Notes: generated by a model not told the origin, from the sequence alone. A stretch of DNA of 17,900 bases from CAYGUI01 sp964353115 (GCA_964353115.1 CAYGUI010000026.1:1-17900), one strand, 5' to 3'; positions 8,141 through 14,991 are shown, counted from the stretch's first letter. Translations and numbers: made by a program.

Positions 8141-9563
8141 ATGCTTTCACACAATCTTCTTTCTTAACTTTCTTTATCAATCCAGTTTTTTCTAAAATAT
8201 AATTTAAATCTTTTGGTTTAGTATATTTATCGCCGCGTTCATTAAAAGTTTCTTGTAGAGATCCTTTATGACTATGTGGACTTAAATTTTTAAGATCATC
8301 TCTTTTATCTATAGCATAAGCAATTTTGGCAATGTCATGTTGCTCAGACATTAAATAAGATAGATCATTTTTTAAGTCAGATTTATTATTAGCAAAATAA
8401 TCTATAGCACCAAGAACCCACGGTTCGTTTAAATCTTGTTTATGCAATAATCTTTTTTCAATTGAAACACGGCATTCCTCATGCGGTTTATTAATAACTA
8501 AAAACTGACTTTTATGATACAAATAATCGGGATCAGTAGTTAAAGAAACTCTAAGCTCAGATCGTAATCGTGCATTAGATGGTTGATGATGCTTGTCAGT
8601 ATCTATAGTTAAATTAAATCCTGCTCGCATCCCAACAGTATGTACAAAATCATATAGAGCATTACAATTTATAATATACGGATATTTTATAATCGCTTCT
8701 TTTTCTGATTGTTCAAAGTTTACTTTATTTAATAAATAATCTTGTTTATCCATTTTTAGCATTTGATAAACCGCATTAAATGCCGGTTGTGAAGAACTGG
8801 GGCAAAGATTTAAATCTTTTATATTAATAAGACTAGAATATGCATGACGTAAAATATCAGCAGTTTTTCCAATAAATCTTAAATTACTTAATAACAGCGG
8901 AACAATGTTAGTTTTTTGATCATGCGTATGATGATTTAAAAAGTTTTTTATATTATCTTGCTCTTGGGTAACAAGATTATTAATATTAAGCGCTGAATTT
9001 TCTCTTTTGTGTGGATTATGCTCAAATAAATATCCCATTTGTGGGGCATTAAAACAAATAGCTTGAACTTTATCATGCGCGGCTTTTAAGCAATTTTTAT
9101 TAAGCTCATGAGCTACTAATTGCGCTAGCGCTCCGCCAAGTGAGTGGCCGGTTAGGGATATTGTTTTGACAGTGTAATTTTGCTTTATGAAAGTATGAAA
9201 ATTTATGGCATGCTGTAATGCTATTTTAGGCCATTCACCAACCGAAATTTTTGAATCATGCCAAATAAAATCTAAATAATCATCGCTGCCGCGAAAGGCT
9301 ATTACGCCATGCTGCTTATGAATTTTATGACGATAGAAAGCAGCATAAAAGCCGTCTTTAGCTTCTGGAGACGGTAGCAGTGTTGATATTGATCGTTCCC
9401 ACTGATCACCAAATTTTAACGAACTATTAGGATAAAAACCTAAATAATCCTTTTTATTATCAGGAGAATTTTTGTCTTCTTCATCGGGCTTAAAAAAATT
9501 AACGCGTGGAAAATATACATCATGTGCTAATTTTACATAGTCATTAAATCTAAAAGTATTCAT
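8139..9563 (-). CDS. Class 3-type (alpha/beta hydrolase) lipase, no signal peptide
   Basis: The protein has 474 residues with an N-terminal alpha/beta hydrolase domain of the lipase class 3/DUF2974 kind. GVIAFRGSDD at 86-95 matches the strand and oxyanion-hole region. The nucleophile elbow is GHSLGG at 139-144 with Ser141, followed by ALAQLVA, and AICFNAPQMG (168-177) is the next family strand. By spacing I infer Asp203 and His240 (RHAYSSLI) as the rest of a triad; this is not certain. The C-terminal half, about 260-474, is Lys/Asn/His-rich and I do not recognise it. There is no signal peptide or membrane segment, so it is either cytosolic or exported by a specialised system. Its ATG directly follows the stop of the exported protein gene (TAAATG, zero spacing), so the two are very probably translated together. 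The substrate (glyceride or phospholipid) cannot be read from sequence. Confidence 0.88.
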   Translation of the reverse strand: MNTFRFNDYVKLAHDVYFPRVNFFKPDEEDKNSPDNKKDYLGFYPNSSLKFGDQWERSISTLLPSPEAKDGFYAAFYRHKIHKQHGVIAFRGSDDYLDFIWHDSKISVGEWPKIALQHAINFHTFIKQNYTVKTISLTGHSLGGALAQLVAHELNKNCLKAAHDKVQAICFNAPQMGYLFEHNPHKRENSALNINNLVTQEQDNIKNFLNHHTHDQKTNIVPLLLSNLRFIGKTADILRHAYSSLINIKDLNLCPSSSQPAFNAVYQMLKMDKQDYLLNKVNFEQSEKEAIIKYPYIINCNALYDFVHTVGMRAGFNLTIDTDKHHQPSNARLRSELRVSLTTDPDYLYHKSQFLVINKPHEECRVSIEKRLLHKQDLNEPWVLGAIDYFANNKSDLKNDLSYLMSEQHDIAKIAYAIDKRDDLKNLSPHSHKGSLQETFNERGDKYTKPKDLNYILEKTGLIKKVKKEDCVKA

Positions 9564-10463
9564 TTACTGCTCGCAATTATAAATTTTATTAGTTCTAAAA
9601 AAGTTAGGATAATTATATAAAGGATCATCAAAATAACCAAAAGTATTGAATTCATAATTCATAAAGGCCTTTTGAATATATTTACATGATTGTTGAAATA
9701 ATTCTGGCGGCAGTGGAAAGTGATAAAAATATTTTTGATGCGGAGGCTCATAGTGAGTTTGGTGATAATCAGGCCCAGATTTTTTTTCTATCCAAATAGA
9801 TTTTGTATCAGAATTTTTAGGCATATAAAAAGATGGCCATACATATTCTAAATATGTAACGCCAGGAAAGGCATTAATTTTATATTTTCCTAAAATCATA
9901 CTAGCTCCATCATAACCATTTTCTTTATCATCATTTCTTGTATTAGCCATAAAATGACGCATAGAAAAATAATGACCATAATCATAATCAATTTCCCCAG
10001 GAATCAAATCTTCCATTTCATGATTGAGTTTTTGATAAGAAAACCAACTCCCAAAATCACCTGGAGGCAATAGATAATCAGGATTATTTGGTACAAAAAG
10101 ATGTATTTTGCAGATGTATTCAGCAAATTTAAAATTTTTACGATCTTCGTTGGTATCTTTTTTAATAGTTAATCCGACAGCAATAACATTGGGCGCGAGA
10201 AAAGATTTTGCATTTTTTAAACTTAAATTATGAACGCCGCCATAGCCATTTTTATCGTTAGATTTATTTACTATTTTGGCAAATTTTTGTGAATAGAAAA
10301 ATAAATGATATGCGTCTGGCATTTTAAAATCATTTATTTTATTAAAATCTTCTAAAATTTCAGACCACTGGGGATTTTTTAGAATTTCAGGAGTTTTGAG
10401 CTTGGCAAAGGCTGGGGAATAAAAAGATAAAAATAATGAGCTATAAAATAAATACTTCTTCAT
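9564..10463 (-). CDS. Exported aromatic-rich protein, unknown function
   Basis: I do not recognise this protein. From the ATG at 10463 it has 299 residues and begins with a signal peptide: MKKYLFYSSLFLSFYSPAFA, with likely cleavage after residue 20. A longer reading frame exists only through a TTG at 10481, which would add six polar residues before the signal and overlap the upstream gene, so the ATG is preferred. The mature part is very rich in Tyr, Phe, Pro and Asn and has three cysteines (118, 260, 297). A short motif occurs twice: NDKNGYGG at 69-76 and DDKENGYDG at 178-186. No transmembrane helix follows the signal, so it is periplasmic or secreted. It lies 10 bases after the ATPase gene and its stop abuts the lipase ATG. 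An immunity protein, chaperone or cofactor for the lipase is possible but only inferred. Confidence 0.85.
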   Translation of the reverse strand: MKKYLFYSSLFLSFYSPAFAKLKTPEILKNPQWSEILEDFNKINDFKMPDAYHLFFYSQKFAKIVNKSNDKNGYGGVHNLSLKNAKSFLAPNVIAVGLTIKKDTNEDRKNFKFAEYICKIHLFVPNNPDYLLPPGDFGSWFSYQKLNHEMEDLIPGEIDYDYGHYFSMRHFMANTRNDDKENGYDGASMILGKYKINAFPGVTYLEYVWPSFYMPKNSDTKSIWIEKKSGPDYHQTHYEPPHQKYFYHFPLPPELFQQSCKYIQKAFMNYEFNTFGYFDDPLYNYPNFFRTNKIYNCEQ

Positions 10464-10473
10464 AGAATGAGTA

Positions 10474-11601
10474 TTATACAAAATTTAAGTAATTATCCCT
10501 ATTAATTACTGTAAAAGTAGAATTTTTATATTCTTCAATCCATTCTTTAGGTGGTTTTGCATCTTTTTTACTCCATTTAAATTCATATGCTTTTAATATC
10601 CCATCAGATTCTTCGATAAAATCTAGTTCTTTTTTATCCCATGTGCGCCAAAAATACATGTTTGTTGGAATATTTTCATATGATAATTTTTTTATACGTT
10701 CTATTATTAAAAAATTTTCCCATAATCCGCCAATATCATTTCTAAGATCTAATTTATTAAAGTTGGCTATAACCGCATTTCTTATTCCTAAATCTAAAAA
10801 ATAATATTTATTTTTTTTGGTTATTTCCTTGCGCAAATTACGACTAAAACCATTTAAACTTTTAATAACAAAACCTTGTTCTAATAAGTCTAGATATTTT
10901 GCAACGGTTTTAACATCAACTTTTAAGTTAGTTGCTAATTCATTTAATGAAACTTCGCTACCTAGTTGTAAAGCCATAAGTCGTAATAAGTTTATTAATA
11001 CTTTGGGATTTTTTATTTTTTCGAATGCTAAAATATCTTTAAGTAAATAAGATTGGGCTATTTCAGTTATTATTTCTCTTTTTTCAATATTATTTTTAGC
11101 AGTAATAACTTCAGGATATGATCCGTATATTAAGTAATTTTCTAAATTTATTTTTATATCGTGTGAACTAAGATGATTTTTTAGTTCAAACTGTGAAATA
11201 GGGTATAAAGTTATAGTTTTTTTACGTCCGGTCAAGGGCTCTCCAATTTGTCCGTGTAAGTCAAAAGATGAGGATCCTGTTACAATAATTATAATATTAG
11301 GGTTTTGATCAACTAATGATTTTAATATTCTACCTATATCTGGTATATTTTGAGCTTCATCAATCGCTAGTAAGTCTATATTAGCCACAAAATCATTAAG
11401 TTGATTTATATCATATGAAGGCAGGTTATTTTGTAAAAAAATATTATCTCCTGTTTCAAGACGATATTTTAGTTCGGTTTTTTTTAGAAAATTCAATAAG
11501 ATAGTTGTTTTTCCTACCTGTCTAGGGCCATATATTATGGTAGCCTTCCCTTTTTTGATATAATCGTCTAAATTTTCATATTTTCTAGATATAAGTTCCA
11601 T
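10474..11601 (-). CDS. AAA_14/DUF4143-family ATPase
   Basis: The protein has 375 residues. Walker A is GPRQVGKTT (25-33). Walker B is LLAIDEAQ (77-84). A sensor-like VTGSSSFDL (107-115) follows. A winged-helix-like segment lies around 217-249. The C-terminal DUF4143 domain contains GGLWENFLIIERI (291-303), WRTWDKKELDFI and YEFKWSKK. The D327...E340-x-K342 arrangement has the layout of a PD-(D/E)XK nuclease-like fold, to which DUF4143 domains have been related. The biological role of this widespread family is not settled. Such genes are common in accessory regions and move between lineages. AAGG lies about 8-11 bases before the ATG, and a promoter candidate sits at 11641-11669. It heads the minus-strand block with the exported protein and the lipase. 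All ATPase motifs look intact. Confidence 0.92.
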   Translation of the reverse strand: MELISRKYENLDDYIKKGKATIIYGPRQVGKTTILLNFLKKTELKYRLETGDNIFLQNNLPSYDINQLNDFVANIDLLAIDEAQNIPDIGRILKSLVDQNPNIIIIVTGSSSFDLHGQIGEPLTGRKKTITLYPISQFELKNHLSSHDIKINLENYLIYGSYPEVITAKNNIEKREIITEIAQSYLLKDILAFEKIKNPKVLINLLRLMALQLGSEVSLNELATNLKVDVKTVAKYLDLLEQGFVIKSLNGFSRNLRKEITKKNKYYFLDLGIRNAVIANFNKLDLRNDIGGLWENFLIIERIKKLSYENIPTNMYFWRTWDKKELDFIEESDGILKAYEFKWSKKDAKPPKEWIEEYKNSTFTVINRDNYLNFV

Positions 11602-11640
11602 AAAATAACCTTTTTTTGTGGATTAGCATTCCATAAAATA

Positions 11641-11669
11641 ATATTAGCTAAACTTTATCATTTTAGCAA
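11641..11669 (-). promoter_or_regulatory. Candidate sigma70 promoter for the ATPase-exported protein-lipase block
   Basis: On the minus strand, TTGCTA (11664-11669) is separated by exactly 17 bases from TAATAT (11641-11646). Each hexamer matches consensus at four of six positions. It lies about 40 bases before the ATG at 11601. In such AT-rich DNA chance matches are common, so this is only a candidate. Confidence 0.35.
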
Positions 11670-11683
11670 GGGTATTCTTTAAA

Positions 11684-11692
11684 TGTTATAAT
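11684..11692 (+). promoter_or_regulatory. Extended -10 promoter just before the DUF2797 gene
   Basis: TGTTATAAT is a perfect extended -10 (TG-n-TATAAT). No good -35 is seen, which such promoters do not need. A start site about 6-8 bases downstream falls at 11698-11700, on the ATG itself, so the mRNA would be leaderless or nearly so. Confidence 0.55.
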
Positions 11693-11697
11693 TCATT

Positions 11698-12513
11698 ATG
11701 CAATACACAGGCCCCCTTTATAAAATGAAAACTAAGCTCAATAATCCAGTTGATTATTGGTTATTAGTTGGTGAAAATGAAATATATATTAATGATTTAC
11801 TTGGAAAAAATTTAAAGTTAGAATTTTTGGGAAATATTTTTTGTTTAAATTGCTCGCGCAAAACTAAAACTAGTTTTGGCCAGGGGCACTGCTTTGTATG
11901 TTTCCGTAAATTAGCGCGTTGTGATAGTTGTATTATGCAGCCAGAAAAATGTCATTATCATTTAGGAACATGTCGAGAACCAGAGTGGGGGCTTTCTCAC
12001 TGCTTTATTCCACATATTATTTATTTGTCTAATACTTCTGGTTTAAAAATAGGGGTTACACGTCACACTCAAGTTCCAACTCGTTGGATTGATCAAGGTG
12101 CAACAGAAGCTTTAGCCATTTTGGAAGTTAATTCTCGTTATCATTCAGGAGTTGTTGAGCATCATTTAAAAAATTATCTTAATGATAAAACTAATTGGCG
12201 TGCAATGTTAAAAGGGGATGCCAAAAGTATAGATCTAAAATTAGAGGCTAAAAATATAATCGCAAAATTATTAGCTGATTTAGCAAAAATAGAAAATATA
12301 AAAGAAACAGATTTGAAAATGCTAGATGGCGAAATTGTTAAAATTAATTATCCGGTATTAAAATATCCTGAAAAAGTAGCTAGTTTTAACTTTGATAAAA
12401 ATCCCATAGTTTCTGGAAAGTTAATGGGAATAAAAGGCCAGTATTTGATTTTTGATACTGGCGTGATCAATATTCGTAAATTTACTTCGTATGAGATTAA
12501 TTTTAGTTATTAA
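11698..12513 (+). CDS. DUF2797-family zinc-ribbon protein, GIY-YIG-like segment
   Basis: The protein has 271 residues and resembles the DUF2797 proteins of many gammaproteobacteria, whose function is not established. It has a dense cysteine region: CxxC at 49-52, CxxC at 65-68, CxxC at 75-78, then CHYHLGTC at 85-92 and Cys102, probably binding zinc. The following IIYLSNTSGLKIGVTRHTQ (107-125) with PTRW at 127-130 resembles the core of GIY-YIG domains (tyrosine strand, glycine, conserved arginine). The late GIKGQYLIFDTGVINIRKFT motif is typical of the family. The first ATG is kept because GPLYKM at 5-10 matches the family's usual N-terminus. It has no Shine-Dalgarno and lies on the predicted transcription start. 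The stop overlaps the 3' end of rsmB by 11 bases, tail to tail. Confidence 0.88.
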   Translation: MQYTGPLYKMKTKLNNPVDYWLLVGENEIYINDLLGKNLKLEFLGNIFCLNCSRKTKTSFGQGHCFVCFRKLARCDSCIMQPEKCHYHLGTCREPEWGLSHCFIPHIIYLSNTSGLKIGVTRHTQVPTRWIDQGATEALAILEVNSRYHSGVVEHHLKNYLNDKTNWRAMLKGDAKSIDLKLEAKNIIAKLLADLAKIENIKETDLKMLDGEIVKINYPVLKYPEKVASFNFDKNPIVSGKLMGIKGQYLIFDTGVINIRKFTSYEINFSY

Positions 12514-13807
12514 CTTTTTTAATTAAACAATAATAAAATCCATCTAAATATTCTTCTTGACCTGGAAAAATTTGCAAGCCTAAATTTGTATTAGATTTGA
12601 AATTTGATTTTAAACCTACAATTTTAGCTTTGTTATTGTCTTCCATAAAATTTTTAATTATATGTTCATTCTCATCTTTTAATATCGAACAAGTAGCATA
12701 TAATATTAAGCCATTTGGTTTTAATAAATAAAATAAATTATTTAATAGATCTTCCTGCTGAATCATTAGGCTTTCAATATCATCATATTCTCTGTGTACT
12801 TTTATATCAGGATTACGGCGAATAACTCCAGTTGCAGAGCAAGGAGCATCCAATAAAATTCTATCAAACAATAAATTATCTTTATTCCATGATTCAATAT
12901 CAGAGCTATCATCACAAATAATCTTAGCCTTTTGATTTAATCGTGTTAAATTTTCTTCTATTAACTTAATTCTTTTTTTATCTTTTTCAATAATAGTCAA
13001 ATTAGAATGGGGTGCTAAATCCAAAATATGACAAGCTTTACCGCCAGGAGCGCCGCAAGCATCGAGAATATCTAAGTTTTTATTTTGATCTAATTCTAAA
13101 AAATGCGCCGCTAATTGTGCGCTGCCATCTTGAATAGAAACATATCCTTCTTTAAAAAAAGGTATTTCAGAAATATTTAAATTTTTGTCTATTATTAGGC
13201 AATTAGGTATAGATTTTACTTCCGAAAAATCTATATTTTTATTTTGTAATATTTCTATATATTTTTCTAATGATATTTTCTGCGTATTAATTCTAATTAC
13301 TTGTGGCGCATGTTTATTATTTTGCTTAAGTATTTCTACATAATTTTTTGGCCAATCAATTTTTAAATCTTCAATAAGCCATGTTGGATGTAATAATTTT
13401 GCGGATAAACTTTTACTTTTAGCTTTTTTAATTAATTCTTCCTTGCTTCTTGTTACTTTTCTTAAAACAGCATTAATTAAATTTTTAGCCCATGTTTTAT
13501 TTAATTTTTCAGCTAAATCCACTGATTCATTAATTGCAGCATAATCTGGTACTTCCATATAAATCAGCTGGTATATTCCAGATAATATAACTACATGAAT
13601 ATCTAAATTTTTATCATCTAATCTTTTGGTAACTAATAAGTTGGCAATTTCTTCTAATAAAAAATAATGACGTATTACACCATATGTTAAATATTTAGCG
13701 AAACTTAAATCTTGATTATTTAATTTTTCTGGCCAAGAAAAATCGCGTAGTGATTGGCCTTCTAGTATTTTTGTTATATTTTTTACAGCTATAAAACGAG
13801 TATTCAT
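12503..13807 (-). CDS. rsmB: 16S rRNA (cytosine-967-C5)-methyltransferase
   Basis: RsmB (also called Sun/Fmu) methylates C967 of 16S rRNA with S-adenosylmethionine. The protein has 434 residues (E. coli 429). It carries an N-terminal NusB-like RNA-binding domain (about 1-130, with the AINESVDLAE segment), and then the Rossmann methyltransferase. The SAM motif is DACGAPGGK (249-257). The two family cysteines are in DAPCSATGVIRRNPD (Cys323) and YATCSI (Cys373, the nucleophile type). It closes with GLQIFPGQEEYLDGFYYC. It starts 6 bases after fmt, the usual partner, and is probably co-transcribed. No terminator is visible at its end, where it overlaps the convergent DUF2797 gene. Confidence 0.97.
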   Translation of the reverse strand: MNTRFIAVKNITKILEGQSLRDFSWPEKLNNQDLSFAKYLTYGVIRHYFLLEEIANLLVTKRLDDKNLDIHVVILSGIYQLIYMEVPDYAAINESVDLAEKLNKTWAKNLINAVLRKVTRSKEELIKKAKSKSLSAKLLHPTWLIEDLKIDWPKNYVEILKQNNKHAPQVIRINTQKISLEKYIEILQNKNIDFSEVKSIPNCLIIDKNLNISEIPFFKEGYVSIQDGSAQLAAHFLELDQNKNLDILDACGAPGGKACHILDLAPHSNLTIIEKDKKRIKLIEENLTRLNQKAKIICDDSSDIESWNKDNLLFDRILLDAPCSATGVIRRNPDIKVHREYDDIESLMIQQEDLLNNLFYLLKPNGLILYATCSILKDENEHIIKNFMEDNNKAKIVGLKSNFKSNTNLGLQIFPGQEEYLDGFYYCLIKKVNN

Positions 13808-13813
13808 AATTAT

Positions 13814-14740
13814 TTAGTTTTTATTTTTATTTTGGTTTTTGTAGAAATTTAAAATATCAGCTCCTGACATTCTTTTTTTATTAGGAAACTGTATTTCTGT
13901 TAATAATAGATTGCAGCTTTTAGTAGTTATTACAATTCCAAGCTTATTTATTTCGACAATACCCCCAGTATTTTTATTGCTTTTTATGCCTAATAGCTCC
14001 GAATTATAAATCTTCACAGTTTCATTGGCTATTTTTCCATAAGCCACCGGCCATGGATTAAAAGCACGAATTTTATTGTGAATGTTTTCTGCAACATCAT
14101 CCCAGTCAATTTCGGCTTCGCTTTTTTCTATTTTTTCAGCATAAGATGCATAGGTTTCATCTTGTTTTTCGCCTTGCATGGGCATTTTACTTAAAGCTTC
14201 TATTATTAGATCTTGAGAAATTTTATTTAATTTATTAGTTAAAGTCTCAGTGGTATCTTCGGCAGTAATTTCACATTCTTGTTTTAATAACATATCTCCA
14301 GTATCAAGCCCAGCATCCATTTGCATAATGGTTATACCTGTTTCTTTATCACCGCTTAAAATAGCTCGTTGAATTGGGGCTGCTCCACGCCATTTTGGTA
14401 ATAAAGATGCATGAATATTAATTGATCCCATTTTAGGAGCTTCTAAAAATTCTTGCGGCAAAATTAGGCCATAAGCAACAACTATTAATAAGTCCAAATC
14501 GTATTTCTTTATTGATGATTTTGCGGGTTCTTTTTTTAGACTAGCTGGTTGTTCGCATGGAATGTTGTTTGCTATTGCAACTTCTTTTACTGGGCTTGGG
14601 GTTATTTTGCGGCCACGGCCCTGAGGGCGATCAGGTTGGGTATAAACACAAGCTATATTACAGTCAGCAGCAAGTAAACGCTCTAAAATTTTAGCGGAGA
14701 ATTCTGGTGTGCCGGCAAAGCCGATTTTTAAGTGGTTCAT
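13814..14740 (-). CDS. fmt: Methionyl-tRNA formyltransferase
   Basis: Fmt formylates Met-tRNAfMet with 10-formyl-tetrahydrofolate so that it can start translation. The protein has 308 residues (E. coli 315). The N-terminal formyltransferase fold has IGFAGTPEFSA (6-16), QPDRPQGRG (35-43), VVAYGLILP and the signature INIHASLLPKWRGAAPIQRA. Asn108, His110 and Asp146 (MDAGLDTGD) are the catalytic set seen in the family. The C-terminal OB-like domain includes IRAFNPWPVAYG. The start aligns with E. coli Fmt. No Shine-Dalgarno precedes it, and a TATAAT lies only 3 bases before the ATG. The peptide deformylase gene (def), commonly adjacent in this group, is not on the upstream side. Confidence 0.98.
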   Translation of the reverse strand: MNHLKIGFAGTPEFSAKILERLLAADCNIACVYTQPDRPQGRGRKITPSPVKEVAIANNIPCEQPASLKKEPAKSSIKKYDLDLLIVVAYGLILPQEFLEAPKMGSINIHASLLPKWRGAAPIQRAILSGDKETGITIMQMDAGLDTGDMLLKQECEITAEDTTETLTNKLNKISQDLIIEALSKMPMQGEKQDETYASYAEKIEKSEAEIDWDDVAENIHNKIRAFNPWPVAYGKIANETVKIYNSELLGIKSNKNTGGIVEINKLGIVITTKSCNLLLTEIQFPNKKRMSGADILNFYKNQNKNKN

Positions 14741-14743
14741 TTA

Positions 14744-14751
14744 ATTATAAT
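14744..14751. promoter_or_regulatory. Symmetric -10 element, possible divergent promoter
   Basis: ATTATAAT contains TATAAT on the plus strand (14746-14751) and TATAAT on the minus strand (14744-14749). The minus hexamer faces fmt and would start transcription at or just inside its ATG. The plus hexamer faces the antitoxin remnant at 14773. Symmetric -10 sequences are known to allow divergent initiation. No good -35 is seen on either strand. Confidence 0.35.
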
Positions 14752-14772
14752 GCGTCTGAAACTATTAAAAAT

Positions 14773-14859
14773 ATGAGAACTAATATAACTGATTTAAGGG
14801 CTAATTTATACCGCTATATTGATGAGCTTGTAGAAAACTTTTTTGATTCTTGTTGGTAA
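14773..14859 (+). pseudogene. Remnant of a Phd/YefM-type antitoxin gene
   Basis: A 28-codon frame from ATG 14773 to TAA 14857 reads MRTNITDLRANLYRYIDELVE and then seven unrelated residues. The first 21 residues match the usual opening of Phd/YefM-like antitoxins (M-x-x-x-I-T/S-E/D-L-R-A-N-L-Y-x-x-L/I-D-x-V-x-E), a DNA-binding N-terminal domain. The frame then breaks where a full antitoxin would continue for some 50-60 more residues, and no toxin gene follows. It is most likely the stump left by a deletion or insertion. The similarity is from memory of the family, and the stretch is short. Confidence 0.5.
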
Positions 14860-14920
14860 TTAGCTGTAAAACCAGACTTTTCCTGATTCTAAAGTTATTA
14901 ATTTTATTTAAGATATTAGT
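14860..14920. other. AT-rich spacer without recognised content
   Basis: Between the antitoxin stump and the palindromic repeat the sequence is AT-rich. I see no frame, stem or promoter worth naming here. It probably marks one side of the junction where the antitoxin was lost. Confidence 0.4.
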
Positions 14921-14950
14921 GTCTGGATCCCCGCCTTCGCGGGGATGACG
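14921..14950. repeat. GC-rich palindromic intergenic repeat
   Basis: ATCCCCGC (14927-14934) pairs perfectly with GCGGGGAT (14939-14946) around a CTTC loop, and is flanked by GTCTGG and GACG. This form, a 'GGATCCCCGC-loop-GCGGGGATGACG' hairpin, resembles palindromic repeats scattered between genes in many proteobacteria. It is far more GC-rich than its surroundings. There is no T tract, so it is not an intrinsic terminator. Confidence 0.75.
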
Positions 14951-14989
14951 TGTGTGCGGGGATGACGTGTGCATTGGGATGATGTATGA
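14939..14989 (+). repeat. Three 17-bp tandem repeats, third one decayed
   Basis: Unit 1 (14939-14955) is GCGGGGATGACGTGTGT. Unit 2 (14956-14972) differs only in its last base. Unit 3 (14973-14989) is ATTGGGATGATGTATGA, with several changes. Unit 1 is the right arm of the palindromic repeat, so that arm seems to have been copied in tandem toward dprA. Confidence 0.85.
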
Positions 14990-14991
14990 GG
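14988..14991 (+). promoter_or_regulatory. Ribosome binding site that decides the dprA GTG start
   Basis: GAGG lies 6 bases before GTG 14998. An in-frame TAA at 14992-14994 rules out any earlier start. The first two bases of GAGG are the last two of the third tandem repeat unit. Confidence 0.65.

Noticed and set aside
10473..10478. Minus-strand TATAAT between the ATPase and exported-protein genes as an internal promoter
   Set aside because: There is no -35-like sequence at 16-18 bases, and the hexamer includes the ATPase stop codon; TATAAT is frequent by chance in DNA this AT-rich.
10464..10481. TTG start that would lengthen the exported protein by six residues
   Set aside because: It overlaps the ATPase gene and puts polar residues before a textbook signal peptide that begins at ATG 10463.
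10817..11050. 77-codon plus-strand frame inside the ATPase gene, as a possible overlapping small gene
   Set aside because: It has no ribosome binding site and a composition expected from the complement of the coding strand.
14927..14946. GC-rich hairpin before dprA as an intrinsic terminator
   Set aside because: No T tract follows on either strand.
14939..14989. Three regular repeats as a CRISPR remnant
   Set aside because: The units are directly adjacent with no spacers, and they derive from the arm of the neighbouring palindrome.
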